The notes under the pieces: model-generated
Told to the model about the DNA's origin: nothing
Seen by the model: the letters and a program-made list of their open reading frames with translations, nothing else
Database searches by the model: none
Part shown: positions 1 to 8,625 of the stretch, one piece after another
Numbering within the stretch: the first letter of the stretch is position 1
How the letters are laid out: every line of letters starts with the position of its first letter
DNA from: Parvibaculaceae bacterium Mf 1.05b.01
GTDB taxonomy: Bacteria > Pseudomonadota > Alphaproteobacteria > Parvibaculales > Parvibaculaceae
DNA length: 64,000 nt
Assembly: GCA_000509225.1 (NCBI GenBank)
Contig: BAOK01000001.1
Coordinates: 2,402,914 to 2,466,913, forward strand
Reading direction: 5' to 3'
Made by a program: the position numbers and the translations under genes

Positions 1-1
1 T

Positions 2-52
2 GAAGACATGGCAGAGCGCATCGGGTTCACCGAGGGCGGAAACATTTTCTAG
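2..52 (+). CDS. C-terminal tail of a CDS truncated by the window edge
   Basis: An open frame enters from the left edge and ends at a TAG at 50-52, giving the 16 residues EDMAERIGFTEGGNIF. The composition is that of an ordinary cytoplasmic protein end. The fragment is too short to assign to a family, and it could also be a chance open frame. Confidence 0.35.
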   Translation, partial: EDMAERIGFTEGGNIF

Positions 53-409
53 CGGATTAACATTGTACATGGCATGCAGAATTTCTCTGCCCGTCTCGCC
101 CGGCGACACAATCCTCCCATACCCCGAGATCTGTGCGGTCGCCTCCAGAAAGGAGAGGGTAGATCTATCGGAGAGATTGGCATTGTGGGTCAGCATACGC
201 ATATGAACGCTCGTTTCCTTCAAAATATTTCGGGCATCGGGAAGGTGTGCCTCCTTTGTTCTACCTCACCTATGCAGGTCCTTCAAATCGATCCGGCGAC
301 ATCCCCACTATTCCCATTCGCTCTTGATACGGATCAAGGCGGGTTATCCGCAGCGGCTCGATAATGGGTATTGAGAACGCTGGGAGGCTTTCAAAGGAAG
401 GATAAACGC
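53..409. other. Gene-poor stretch, no supported feature
   Basis: About 360 bases between the truncated CDS and the small secreted protein. A 96-codon open frame exists at 74-364, but it has no ribosome-binding site, an unprotein-like composition and no recognisable domain, so I do not call it. I see no convincing hairpin or promoter here. Confidence 0.5.
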
Positions 410-823
410 ATGAAGAACTTACTTGTTGCTGCGCTTGCAGCCACTTTCGCTATGACGTCTGTGCCGGCAATGGCTGACGTTTTTATGCCAGGACATGAAG
501 TTGCAGCTGTCGTTGTCGGCAATACGATTGAAGGTCAATACCGTGAGTGTGGTGCTGCCCGGAATGATTTCCGCGAACACTACACTGCTGACGGAAAAAT
601 CAAGGGCGAAGAACGCCCCTGTAACCAGGCTGGCGACTGGGCGACCTATGGCGGTGCATGGACCGTCGAAGACGGTAAGTTCTGTGTGAACTTGGGCTCT
701 GACCGATCAAGCGGGTGCTTCGACTATGAAGCCGGTGAAGATGGCACCCTCACTCGCGTAGGTGAGCCGGGCGTCGGCAACACGAATTTCAAAATCTATG
801 ACGGCAATCCAAACAATCTGTAA
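410..823 (+). CDS. Small secreted/periplasmic protein of unknown function
   Basis: A 137-residue protein. The ATG at 410 is chosen over an in-frame ATG at 371 because AAGGAAGGA sits just upstream and the resulting N-terminus is a clean signal peptide: MKN, a hydrophobic AALAATFAM core, then PAMA before the probable cut at about residue 22. The mature part is acidic and contains four cysteines (in RECGA, ERPCNQ, FCVN and GCFDY), which would suit two periplasmic disulfides. No family is recognised. It is monocistronic, with its own terminator. It could be a lysozyme-inhibitor-like or binding protein, but nothing in the sequence proves that. Confidence 0.75.
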   Translation: MKNLLVAALAATFAMTSVPAMADVFMPGHEVAAVVVGNTIEGQYRECGAARNDFREHYTADGKIKGEERPCNQAGDWATYGGAWTVEDGKFCVNLGSDRSSGCFDYEAGEDGTLTRVGEPGVGNTNFKIYDGNPNNL

Positions 824-840
824 TGGATACCGACAAGACC

Positions 841-875
841 TTGGAAGCGGCTTTCGGGCCGCTTCCAATTTCTTT
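841..875 (+). terminator. Intrinsic terminator after the secreted protein
   Basis: An 11-bp perfect stem, TTGGAAGCGGC (841-851) pairing with GCCGCTTCCAA (858-868) around a 6-base loop, is followed by a T-rich tract. The convergent dehydrogenase gene ends at 876, so the element may act for both strands. Confidence 0.85.
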
Positions 876-2024
876 CTAGCGATATCGTAAATTGTTACGG
901 TTCAGCTGATCAACGGATGAACAGCCCATCAGCTTCATATCGCGCTCAATCTCTTCTCGCAGGAGCCCAAGCGCACGCTCGACACCGGGTTGCCCAGCGG
1001 CCGACAAAGCATACAGATAGAGTCTGCCACCAGAGCAAGCTTTCGCTCCAGCGGATAGCGCTTTCAACACATGGGTGCCGCGTTGGATGCCGCCCTCGCA
1101 GATCACGTCAATCTTGTCACCTACTGCATCGACAATCTCTGCCAGCTGATCAAAGGGGCTGCGTCCGCCATCGAGTTGGCGACCACCATGGTTTGAAACC
1201 ATGATGCCGGTGCAGCCAATGTCCACAGCACGCCGGGCATCTTCCACGCTCATAATGCCTTTCAATGCGAAATGCCCGCCCCACTTGGCGCAAAGAGCTT
1301 CTGCGTCTTTCCAGCTCATGGATTGATCCAGCATGGTGGAGAAATAGTCGCCGATTGATGTCGCAATGTCTGTTCCCTCACTTACATGTTCCTGCAAATG
1401 GGGCAGCTCAAACTTGGCGTGCGTGAAATAGTTGATGGCCCACCGGGGATGGGTCGCAAAGCTGAGCAGGCTGCGAGGGGTGAGGCGCGGTGGGGAGGTA
1501 AACCCTGTTCGGAAATCCCGCTCGCGGTTCCCACCAGTGATCGTGTCCACCGTGAGGGCCATGACATCAAACTTCGCAGCCTTCGCCCGCTCCAAAATAC
1601 TGTCATTCAAGCCGCGGTCTTTGTGAAAATAGAACTGGAACATGGTGGGCGCATCAATCATGCCCGAAATTTCTTCGACACTCACGGTGCCGAGTGAGGA
1701 CACCCCAAACATGGTCTGGTATTTTTCAGCCGCCCGGGCCACCGCCCGTTCCCCATCATGATGGAAGAGACGTTGCAGCGCCGTCGGCGCGCAATAGACC
1801 GGCATGCCGAGCTTCTTGCCGAAGATCTCGACGGACAAGTCCACATTCTCGACACCTGCCAGCACGCTTGGTACCAGATCGCATGCTTCATAGGCTGCCC
1901 TATTACGCCGATAGGTCACCTCATCGTCAGCAGCACCATCAATATAGTGGAAGATCGGCCCTGGCAGGCGCTTCTTCGCAAGCTTCCGGAAATCCTGGAA
2001 GTTGTGGCAGTGAGACAGGTTCAT
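876..2024 (-). CDS. lldD: FMN-dependent alpha-hydroxy-acid dehydrogenase (L-lactate dehydrogenase type)
   Basis: A 382-residue TIM-barrel flavoprotein of the LldD/glycolate oxidase family, which oxidises an L-2-hydroxy acid to the 2-oxo acid. Seen directly: the FMN/substrate motif SNHGGRQLDGG, with the catalytic His near residue 279 and the Arg near 282, and the phosphate-binding stretch CEGGIQRGTHVLKAL followed by GGRLYLYAL. The usual DGG is EGG here. An upstream GTG at 2051 is in frame, but ATG at 2024 has AAGGA eight bases before it and gives the usual N-terminus (HNFQDFRKLAKKRLP). The gene is followed upstream by dcd on the same strand (61-base gap). The exact substrate (lactate, mandelate or glycolate) cannot be told. 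Confidence 0.85.
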   Translation of the reverse strand: MNLSHCHNFQDFRKLAKKRLPGPIFHYIDGAADDEVTYRRNRAAYEACDLVPSVLAGVENVDLSVEIFGKKLGMPVYCAPTALQRLFHHDGERAVARAAEKYQTMFGVSSLGTVSVEEISGMIDAPTMFQFYFHKDRGLNDSILERAKAAKFDVMALTVDTITGGNRERDFRTGFTSPPRLTPRSLLSFATHPRWAINYFTHAKFELPHLQEHVSEGTDIATSIGDYFSTMLDQSMSWKDAEALCAKWGGHFALKGIMSVEDARRAVDIGCTGIMVSNHGGRQLDGGRSPFDQLAEIVDAVGDKIDVICEGGIQRGTHVLKALSAGAKACSGGRLYLYALSAAGQPGVERALGLLREEIERDMKLMGCSSVDQLNRNNLRYR

Positions 2025-2085
2025 GTGAAAATTCCTTAGGTCCAGTGCCACGTCACTTGAAGCGACACCGGGATAGCAGATCAGG

Positions 2086-3270
2086 TCAGGGCGTTCTAAA
2101 ATGTTTGGACAGTTTCAGACCCTGTTTCTGGTATGAAGAGCCGATCCCCTGGCCATACAATTCGGTCGGTGCATCGGTGAGGCGTTCGTAGAGAAGCCGT
2201 CCAATGGTCTGTCCATGCTCGAGTATAAACGGCACATCGTGGCTGCGCACTTCCAGCACGCCACGGCTTCCCGCACCACCGGCTGAGCGAGCGCCAAAGC
2301 CAGGATCGAAAAACCCTGCATAGTGAACCCGAAACTCGCCAACCAGCGGATTATAAGGGACCATTTCAGCGGCATGGGTTGCGGGCACGTGAACTGCCTC
2401 TCTGGAGGCCAGGATATAAAACTCATTCGGATCGAGAACCAGCGCCCCATCAGCGCGGGCATAGATTGGCTCCCAGAAATCAAGCGTCTCGTATCCGTCG
2501 CGAAGATCGACATCGATCAGACCTGAGTGGCGCTTGGCCCTGTATCCGATCAGACCCGTCTCTCCGTCGCCTTTCAGATCCACACTTAGGCCGAGCCCCC
2601 CATCGATATCCGCAACTGCATCGTCAACGAGCCGTTCCTGCTCATGTAGGGTGCGGAGCTCAATATCCGTGTGCGTCGGCTGCCCCCGACGAAAGCGGAT
2701 CTGGGATAGCCTGGAGCCTGCGCGTACCAACACAGAAAAAGACCTTGGGCTTATCTCGAGATAGAGGTGCCCTTTGTAGCCTGCCTCAACCTGGTCAAAC
2801 TCAGACCCATGATCTGTGATCAGTCGGGTAAAGACATCCAAGCGGCCCGTGGAGCTCTTTGGGTTGGCACTGGCGCTGGTGCGCTCTGAAAGAGCCAACG
2901 CTTCCATTAAGGGCACAAGGTAGACACACCCTGTCTCCAGCACAGCGCCTTCGCTCAGATCAATCTTGTGGTAGGAAAACGCTTCCACTTTTTCCATGAC
3001 ACTGGACTTCGGACCGGGCAAGAAGCTCGCCCGCAAGCGATAGGCTGTCTGTCCCAAGCGCAGGTCAAGGCTCGCAGGCTGCACCTGATTGTCCTCAATC
3101 TCCCTTGTGCCCCAGATCTGTTGATCCTTTACCAGCGCCCGGATCGCGTGCGCCGGCAGTATGCCTGTCGCATGGGCAGCGCCGGCGCGGGCTGTGCTCG
3201 GCGTCGCACCATCATGGTCAGGAAAAAGATCGCTCGCGGATTTGGTCATTTGTGTCCGGGAATCTGTCAT
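2086..3270 (-). CDS. dcd: 2'-deoxycytidine 5'-triphosphate deaminase, long alphaproteobacterial type
   Basis: About 394 residues, matching the PF06559-type dCTP deaminase of alphaproteobacteria, roughly double the length of E. coli Dcd. It converts dCTP to dUTP for thymidylate synthesis. Visible dUTPase-fold signatures are QPASLDLRLG near the N-terminus, NPKSSTGRLDVFTRL, and SRLSQIRFRRG. A second half with a similar fold (DLRDGYETLDFWEPI onward) ends in SKHFRTP. The start is uncertain: TTG at 3318 gives a basic extension, ATG at 3270 is preferred, and ATG at 3249 is possible; none has a strong ribosome-binding site. It is divergent from the metZ riboswitch. Confidence 0.85.
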   Translation of the reverse strand: MTDSRTQMTKSASDLFPDHDGATPSTARAGAAHATGILPAHAIRALVKDQQIWGTREIEDNQVQPASLDLRLGQTAYRLRASFLPGPKSSVMEKVEAFSYHKIDLSEGAVLETGCVYLVPLMEALALSERTSASANPKSSTGRLDVFTRLITDHGSEFDQVEAGYKGHLYLEISPRSFSVLVRAGSRLSQIRFRRGQPTHTDIELRTLHEQERLVDDAVADIDGGLGLSVDLKGDGETGLIGYRAKRHSGLIDVDLRDGYETLDFWEPIYARADGALVLDPNEFYILASREAVHVPATHAAEMVPYNPLVGEFRVHYAGFFDPGFGARSAGGAGSRGVLEVRSHDVPFILEHGQTIGRLLYERLTDAPTELYGQGIGSSYQKQGLKLSKHFRTP

Positions 3271-3331
3271 AAATTCAAGCTGGGTCCCCGTTATAGGGGC
3301 GGGCCGCCTTGGAACCAAGTGTTAAGGGCCC

Positions 3332-3360
3332 TTGACGGCGGGTCGCTGACATCATTATAT
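3332..3360 (+). promoter_or_regulatory. Sigma-70-type promoter of the metZ leader
   Basis: TTGACG at 3332-3337 and TTATAT at 3355-3360 are separated by 17 bases. Transcription would start near 3367, immediately before the riboswitch. Confidence 0.65.
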
Positions 3361-3369
3361 GCTGTTCGA

Positions 3370-3431
3370 TCCCGTGGTGATTTGAGCCGATCGGCTTGCG
3401 GCCACGTAAAATAATTCGCTAAAAGGTCGGG
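3370..3431 (+). promoter_or_regulatory. SAM-II riboswitch (metA RNA motif)
   Basis: The S-adenosylmethionine-II consensus is recognisable base by base: CGTGGTGATTTGAGCCG, the GGCTTGCGGCCACGT arm, an A-rich joining segment and CGCTAAAAGG. Stem P1 pairs CGTGG (3373-3377) with CCACG (3402-3406). The pseudoknot can pair CCGATC in the loop (about 3387-3392) with GGTCGG (3425-3430). This class is known in alphaproteobacteria upstream of met genes, which fits metZ just downstream. Confidence 0.9.
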
Positions 3432-3439
3432 AGGCAGAG

Positions 3440-3467
3440 CCCCGATCCGTCCGATCGGGGTTTTTTT
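3440..3467 (+). terminator. Terminator between the SAM-II riboswitch and metZ
   Basis: A perfect 8-bp stem, CCCCGATC (3440-3447) with GATCGGGG (3453-3460) around CGTCC, is followed by seven T. It lies only nine bases after the riboswitch pseudoknot and 18 bases before the metZ start. Regulation by premature termination is therefore likely here, rather than only by hiding the ribosome-binding site. Confidence 0.85.
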
Positions 3468-3484
3468 GTTGGGAAGTTAAGAAA

Positions 3485-4678
3485 ATGAGCCAATCAGACG
3501 CCAAATCATCCCTCCGTCCTCGCACTCAGGCAGTGCACGGAGGCACCATGCGCAGCCCGTTCGGCGAGACGAGCGAGGCTATGTTTCTGACCTCCGGCTA
3601 TGTCTATGAGAGCGCTGAAGCTGCAGAAGCCCGGTTCAAGGGCGAAGATGACGGCTTCATCTACAGCCGCTTTGCCAATCCCACTGTGCGCATGTTCGAA
3701 GAACGGATGATTGCGCTGGAGGGGGCTGAAGACGCCCGCGCCACGGCCACCGGCATGGCCGCGGTGACTGCTGCCATGCTCTGCCAATTGTCAGCAGGTG
3801 ATCATGTTGTTGCCGCGAAGGCGCTTTTTGGCTCCTGCCGTTACATTGTTGAGGAGCTGCTTCCCCGATTTGGCATTGAATCCACGCTGATAGAGGGGAC
3901 AGACCTTTCTCAGTGGGAAGCTGCTGTGCGGCCAAACACCAAGGTCTTTTTCCTCGAAACCCCGTCCAATCCGACCTTAGAGATTATCGACCTGAAATCG
4001 GTCACTGATATTGCGCACAATGCCGGGGCGCGCGTTGTCGTCGACAATGTATTTGCGACACCCGTTCTTCAACGGCCGATGGAGTATGGGGTGGATGTGG
4101 TGGTCTATTCTGCGACCAAACATATTGATGGTCAGGGCCGATGCCTTGGCGGCATTGTGCTCGCAGACCAGGCCTTTATTGACGATCATCTGGCGAATTT
4201 TCTCCGCCAGACTGGCCCGTCGCTCAGCCCCTTTAATGCCTGGGTGATGCTCAAGAGCCTGGAGACACTGGATCTGCGCGTGCGCGAGCATTGCCGCAAC
4301 GCCCGGTGTGTGGCGCAGGCCCTGGAAGGCAGTTCAAAGGTCCTGCGGACGATCTACCCAGGCCTCAAGAGCCACCCGCAATACAAGCTCGCCATGGACC
4401 AGATGGACCTGGGTGGGAACATTGTGGCGTTCGAACTGGATGGTGGAAAGGATGCCGCTTTCAGATTCGCAAATGCACTTGAGATCGTTTCAATCTCAAA
4501 CAATCTGGGTGATTCGAAGAGTCTCATTACTCATCCAACGACGACGACACATCAAAGATTGGATGACGCCGCCCGGGCTGAGCTTGGCATAACCGACGGG
4601 CTTCTGCGGCTTTCGGTTGGTCTGGAAGACCCTGCTGACCTTGTGGATGACATCAATCGCGCATTGGGTGTCTCATAG
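3485..4678 (+). CDS. metZ: O-succinylhomoserine sulfhydrylase
   Basis: A 397-residue Cys/Met-metabolism PLP enzyme that makes homocysteine from O-succinylhomoserine and sulfide in methionine biosynthesis. The PLP lysine is K212 in SATKHIDGQGR. Other family motifs are YSRFANPT (residues 60-67), ATGMAAVTA (88-96), ETPSNPT (158-164) and VVVDNVFATP (184-193). The SATKHIDGQGRxLGG version separates MetZ from MetB and MetC. Length is normal. A SAM-II riboswitch and terminator precede it, so SAM should repress expression. apaG follows 120 bases downstream on the same strand. Confidence 0.93.
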   Translation: MSQSDAKSSLRPRTQAVHGGTMRSPFGETSEAMFLTSGYVYESAEAAEARFKGEDDGFIYSRFANPTVRMFEERMIALEGAEDARATATGMAAVTAAMLCQLSAGDHVVAAKALFGSCRYIVEELLPRFGIESTLIEGTDLSQWEAAVRPNTKVFFLETPSNPTLEIIDLKSVTDIAHNAGARVVVDNVFATPVLQRPMEYGVDVVVYSATKHIDGQGRCLGGIVLADQAFIDDHLANFLRQTGPSLSPFNAWVMLKSLETLDLRVREHCRNARCVAQALEGSSKVLRTIYPGLKSHPQYKLAMDQMDLGGNIVAFELDGGKDAAFRFANALEIVSISNNLGDSKSLITHPTTTTHQRLDDAARAELGITDGLLRLSVGLEDPADLVDDINRALGVS

Positions 4679-4798
4679 TTAATCAATCGGCGCTTGTTTG
4701 TTTCGAATTCGTTAGGCATATGAACGAAACGCAACGTCTCGGTAACACCTGGTTAGGTTGCCCCCGTCTAATCTGGGGGTCCCCTCAGGAGAGCGTCA

Positions 4799-5245
4799 AT
4801 GAGATCCGATTTTGTAAATAGCGCAGGCACCCAGTCCCCGGAAACGGTTGGTCTCTACAAGCAGACAACGCGGTCTATCCGCATCGAAGTGGAGCCAATT
4901 TATCTGGCCGATCAGTCCGATCCGGACCAGGGCTATTATGTCTGGGCCTATACAGTTCTCATCTACAATGAGGGCAGAGAAGCTGTGCAACTTCGGGCGC
5001 GCCATTGGCAAATTTCTGACAGCCACGGCCAGGTTCACGAGGTCAAAGGGACCGGTGTTGTCGGCGAGCAGCCGGTCATCCTTCCTGGTGAGGTCTATGA
5101 ATATACGAGCGGTACACCGCTTGCTGCACCCTCGGGGATTATGGTTGGGACCTATCGGATGGAGACCCGCCATGGCGAAACATTCGACGCTGCGGTCCCC
5201 CCGTTCCCGCTTGATTGCCCGCATGCGGACCGGATGATCCACTAG
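4799..5245 (+). CDS. apaG: ApaG family protein
   Basis: A 148-residue ApaG-domain protein (immunoglobulin-like beta fold, PF04379). Visible signatures are YYVWAYTVLIYNEG (residues 42-55), QLRARHWQISDSHG, GEVYEYTSGTPL and GTYRMET. The family was linked to Co/Mg efflux in Salmonella; the biochemical role is unsettled. Start ATG 4799 has CAGGAGAG upstream. A small GC-rich hairpin (CCCCC/GGGGG, 4761-4779) lies in the leader. The metZ-apaG order is common in alphaproteobacteria as far as I recall. Confidence 0.93.
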   Translation: MRSDFVNSAGTQSPETVGLYKQTTRSIRIEVEPIYLADQSDPDQGYYVWAYTVLIYNEGREAVQLRARHWQISDSHGQVHEVKGTGVVGEQPVILPGEVYEYTSGTPLAAPSGIMVGTYRMETRHGETFDAAVPPFPLDCPHADRMIH

Positions 5246-5350
5246 GCCCCATAGGGCAAACCATTCAAAGCTTCGCTGTGTCCCCGAATTGCTCTAATTT
5301 GGGCCATTCAGTATTTCTGACGGACAGGGGCTGAGGCTTTTTACGTTCTG

Positions 5351-6835
5351 ATGAGATGCGCCAACCAGGGCAGCGGCTTCACTTTGTTCGACACACGACC
5401 CATATTTCTCGTCAACGGCATCTTCCTGGCGATGATTGGCGCTGCCATGTTTCTGCCAGCCCTGGTTGATGCAGCTGTCGGCAATGATGACTGGGTCGTT
5501 TTTGCCAGTTCCGCCTTGCTCACCCTGTTTACGGGCGTGTCGTTTGCGCTGATGACCTGGGGGCATGCGGGCAGTCTCAGCATCCGGGAAGCGTTCGTCC
5601 TTGTGGTCTCTGCCTGGACCATCCTGCCTGCCTTTGCCGCCCTGCCCTTTGCCTTTTCCGGCCTCGAGCTCTCTTATGCTGACGCTTTTTTTGAAGCCAT
5701 GTCCGGCCTTACAACCACAGGTTCGACGGTCATCTCCGGCCTCGACACGGCGCCACCAGGCATTCTGCTTTGGCGCAGCTTGCTGCAATGGCTCGGCGGC
5801 CTGGGTATCATTGTTATGGCCATTGCCATCCTGCCGATCCTTCAAATTGGTGGGATGCAGTTGTTTAAGGTTGAGGCTTTTGACACAGCTGAGAAGGTCC
5901 TCCCAAGCGCGGCGCAGCTCGCTGTTTCCCTTATCTCCTTCTATGCATTTGCAACCGGGCTCACCGCGCTTCTTTTGTGGGTTGCCGATATGCCTGCATT
6001 TGACGCCATCAACCATGCGATGACCTCGATTGCGACAGGAGGCTTCTCAACGAAAGATGGCTCTGTTGGATTTTTTGCCAGCACTCAAATTGACTGGATC
6101 ATCATAGGAGCCATGATCGTCGGCAGCTTGCCGTTCGCGCTCTATTTGCAGGCAATCAGAGGTCGCCCGCAGACACTTTGGAAAGATACCCAGGTACAGG
6201 TTTTCTTCGGGGTGTTGATCCTCTTCGTCGCCTTGATGACGTTTTATGACAAAGCAACCCTTGTGGAACCGGATGCGCTCACTGACCTGCGCTATGCAGC
6301 CTTCAACGTCATCTCGATCATGACGGGGACGGGCTACGCCACGCAGGACTATTCGCTCTGGGGTCCGTTTGCGACAACCCTGTTTTTCTTCATCATGTTT
6401 ATCGGTGGCTGTGCCGGATCAACATCCTGTGGCATTAAAATTTTCCGCTTCCAGGTTGTCTACGAAGCCGCTGCTGTTCAGGTGAAGCGGCTCATTCATC
6501 CAAATGGCGTTTTTGTTCCGCACTATAATGGCAAACCCATCCAGGACAGTGTGACTGCTTCTGTGATGAGCTTCATGTTTCTCTTCGCCCTCACCTTTGG
6601 GGTCGTGGCTATGGCGCTCACGCTTATGGGGCTTGATCTTGTCACCGCTGTGTCATCGGCAGGTACGGCCATCGCAAATGTGGGGCCCGGTCTTGGACCC
6701 GTCGTCGGGCCATCAGGCAATTTCTCTTCCCTGCCAGACCTCGCAAAATGGACTTTGTCCTTCACGATGTTGATCGGACGCCTTGAAATCTTCACCGTAC
6801 TGGTCATTTTAACGCCTACATTCTGGCGCGGCTAA
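5351..6835 (+). CDS. trkH: TrkH family potassium uptake protein
   Basis: A 494-residue polytopic membrane protein, the pore subunit of a Trk/Ktr-type K+ uptake system. Selectivity-filter-like loops are visible at SGLTTTGSTVI (about residues 118-128), SIATGGFST, MTGTGYAT and ANVGPGLG, each between hydrophobic helices, as expected for the four-fold pseudo-repeat. The end, LIGRLEIFTVLVILTPTFW, is the classical TrkH C-terminus. No trkA partner lies in this window. The ribosome-binding site at 5351 is weak. argE begins 17 bases downstream. Confidence 0.93.
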   Translation: MRCANQGSGFTLFDTRPIFLVNGIFLAMIGAAMFLPALVDAAVGNDDWVVFASSALLTLFTGVSFALMTWGHAGSLSIREAFVLVVSAWTILPAFAALPFAFSGLELSYADAFFEAMSGLTTTGSTVISGLDTAPPGILLWRSLLQWLGGLGIIVMAIAILPILQIGGMQLFKVEAFDTAEKVLPSAAQLAVSLISFYAFATGLTALLLWVADMPAFDAINHAMTSIATGGFSTKDGSVGFFASTQIDWIIIGAMIVGSLPFALYLQAIRGRPQTLWKDTQVQVFFGVLILFVALMTFYDKATLVEPDALTDLRYAAFNVISIMTGTGYATQDYSLWGPFATTLFFFIMFIGGCAGSTSCGIKIFRFQVVYEAAAVQVKRLIHPNGVFVPHYNGKPIQDSVTASVMSFMFLFALTFGVVAMALTLMGLDLVTAVSSAGTAIANVGPGLGPVVGPSGNFSSLPDLAKWTLSFTMLIGRLEIFTVLVILTPTFWRG

Positions 6836-6852
6836 GAGAGAGGCTCCTTGCA

Positions 6853-8016
6853 ATGGGCACGCGATACACACCAAAAGAAATGATCGCGAAGCTCATCAGC
6901 TTTGACACGGTGAGCCGTCATTCAAACCTCAACCTCATTGGGTTTCTAGAAGACTATCTGGACGGATGGGGCGTGCCCCATTCACGTGTTGAAAATGAGG
7001 ATGGTACTAAAGCCAATCTTCTGGCGACGCTCGGTCCGGCCGATAGAGCAGATGGGATCGTTCTGTCAGGACACACGGATGTGGTGCCGGTCGATGGTCA
7101 GGACTGGACAACAGACCCCTTTACCCTCCGCGAGACGCAAGACCGCCTCTATGGGCGCGGCACGTGCGACATGAAGAGCTTCTTCGCGATCGCGCTTGCC
7201 CTGGTGCCGGACTTTCTAGAGCGCGGCCTCTCAGTCCCGATCCACTTTGCGCTTTCCTATGACGAAGAGATTGGCTGCCTGGGTGTACGACCTCTGATTG
7301 ACGAGGCAGTGCGACATCTGCCCCGTCCACAGATCGTCATCGTGGGGGAACCCACCGATATGCTGGTTGTGAATGCACATAAGAGCATCGACGCCTTCAC
7401 AACAACGGTACGCGGGCTCGAAGCTCATTCGAGTGCCACCAATGAAGGCGTGAACGCTGTGATGATTGCAGCTGAGATGATCCATTTCATTTCGCAGATT
7501 GCCGATGAGATGAAGCTCAAAGGTGATCCAACAGGTCGCTTTGAGCCACCCTATACAAGCGTCCATGTTGGCATGATCCACGGCGGCACCGCGCTCAACA
7601 TCATTCCCAAAGAATGTTCATTTGAATGGGAGTTCCGGGCTCTGCCGGGACAGGACCCGCAAGAAATTATTGGCAAGGTCAACCGGTTTGCAGAAACCGA
7701 CCTGCTGCCAAAAATGCAAGCCATACATCCAGATGCCAGCATCGAAACCGTGCCTGGCGCTCATGTGCCACCACTAACGCCAGAAGATGGATCACCCGGA
7801 GAGACGCTGGTTCTGAAACTTGCCGAACAGAACGCAACCCACGCCGTTTCATATGGAACGGAAGCTGGGCTCTTCCAGTTGGCTGATATTCCCACTGTCA
7901 TCTGCGGTCCCGGCAATATTCTGCAGGCGCATAAGCCAGATGAGTTTGTGCTTCTCTCACAGATAGACGCCTGCGAGCGCTTTATGCGTCGACTGATGGA
8001 TCACATTGCCTTGTAG
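6853..8016 (+). CDS. argE: Acetylornithine deacetylase
   Basis: A 387-residue M20-family metallopeptidase-fold enzyme that removes acetate from N2-acetylornithine in arginine synthesis. Two-metal site residues are visible: H74 and D76 in SGHTDVVPV, D106 in GRGTCDMKSF and the E138-E139 pair in SYDEEIG. The dimerisation-domain stretch ALNIIPKECSFEWEFR and the late GTEAGLFQ and CGPGNILQAHKPDEFV are typical of ArgE. It shares a window with argD and argF on the other strand. It is probably co-transcribed with trkH (17-base gap). Confidence 0.93.
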   Translation: MGTRYTPKEMIAKLISFDTVSRHSNLNLIGFLEDYLDGWGVPHSRVENEDGTKANLLATLGPADRADGIVLSGHTDVVPVDGQDWTTDPFTLRETQDRLYGRGTCDMKSFFAIALALVPDFLERGLSVPIHFALSYDEEIGCLGVRPLIDEAVRHLPRPQIVIVGEPTDMLVVNAHKSIDAFTTTVRGLEAHSSATNEGVNAVMIAAEMIHFISQIADEMKLKGDPTGRFEPPYTSVHVGMIHGGTALNIIPKECSFEWEFRALPGQDPQEIIGKVNRFAETDLLPKMQAIHPDASIETVPGAHVPPLTPEDGSPGETLVLKLAEQNATHAVSYGTEAGLFQLADIPTVICGPGNILQAHKPDEFVLLSQIDACERFMRRLMDHIAL

Positions 8017-8018
8017 GC

Positions 8019-8618
8019 TTAGCGGATGATCAACGGTGTGAGCGACTTTTCAATCTCAGATGTGAGGACCCGGTCGAATTCACCTGCCAGTCTTTCGACC
8101 AAACGGAAATAGGCCAGGTCACGCTCGTTCAGTGTGGCGCTTTCAAGAACCTCGGCGCTGGCTTCGGCGATAACTTCCACAGAGTGCATCGCGCCGGGCG
8201 GACCTACATCTATGTGTTCAAACCGGGCCCGGATCACGCCGACCAGCCGGGTGTCCACCTCATCGCGAAACAGGCCTTCAAATCCGTCGGACACACTGAC
8301 AGGTTCCTCGATCACGCCGGCTTCCTCCACAATGAGCGTGATCAACCCTCGGGCGCCAACAGCGCGCAACCGTTCGTCAACCCAGGCGCGCGTGACGGTT
8401 GAGGGCGTCACCTTATGGAGATGTTCAACATGAGGGCTGCGGAGCGTCGGCTGATACCGATCGACAAGCTCTATCTTCGTGACATTGAGTGCAATCGGCG
8501 CGCGATGTTGAAAGGTGATGGAGATTTCGGTTGGGGGCGCCGGCGGGGCGCTCGTACATCCGGAGAGCACCAAAGCACCAAACAGGACGGTTCCTAGTGC
8601 GATCCAAAAACCGTGCAT
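8019..8618 (-). CDS. Predicted lipoprotein of unknown function
   Basis: 199 residues starting with a lipoprotein signal: a hydrophobic FWIALGTVLFGALVL core and the lipobox LSGC, placing the lipidated cysteine near residue 21. After a proline-rich linker (SAPPAPPTE) the remainder is a soluble alpha/beta domain without motifs I recognise. Start ATG 8618 has AGGGGATCG upstream. It ends two bases from convergent argE, with no terminator between them, and it lies directly downstream of hslO on the same strand (7-base gap), so it is likely the last gene of argD-argF-hslO. Confidence 0.75.
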   Translation of the reverse strand: MHGFWIALGTVLFGALVLSGCTSAPPAPPTEISITFQHRAPIALNVTKIELVDRYQPTLRSPHVEHLHKVTPSTVTRAWVDERLRAVGARGLITLIVEEAGVIEEPVSVSDGFEGLFRDEVDTRLVGVIRARFEHIDVGPPGAMHSVEVIAEASAEVLESATLNERDLAYFRLVERLAGEFDRVLTSEIEKSLTPLIIR

Positions 8619-8625
8619 CGATCCC

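Noticed and set aside
74-364. 96-codon open frame near the left edge
   Set aside because: No ribosome-binding site, odd composition and no domain; it sits in an otherwise empty stretch.
1694-2191. 165-codon frame on the plus strand
   Set aside because: It is the antisense shadow of the FMN dehydrogenase and the end of dcd, rich in Arg/Pro/Ser as expected for a shadow.
5294-6016. 240-codon minus-strand frame
   Set aside because: Antisense to trkH; a hydrophilic Lys/Gly/Gln-rich product is the typical complement of a membrane-protein gene.
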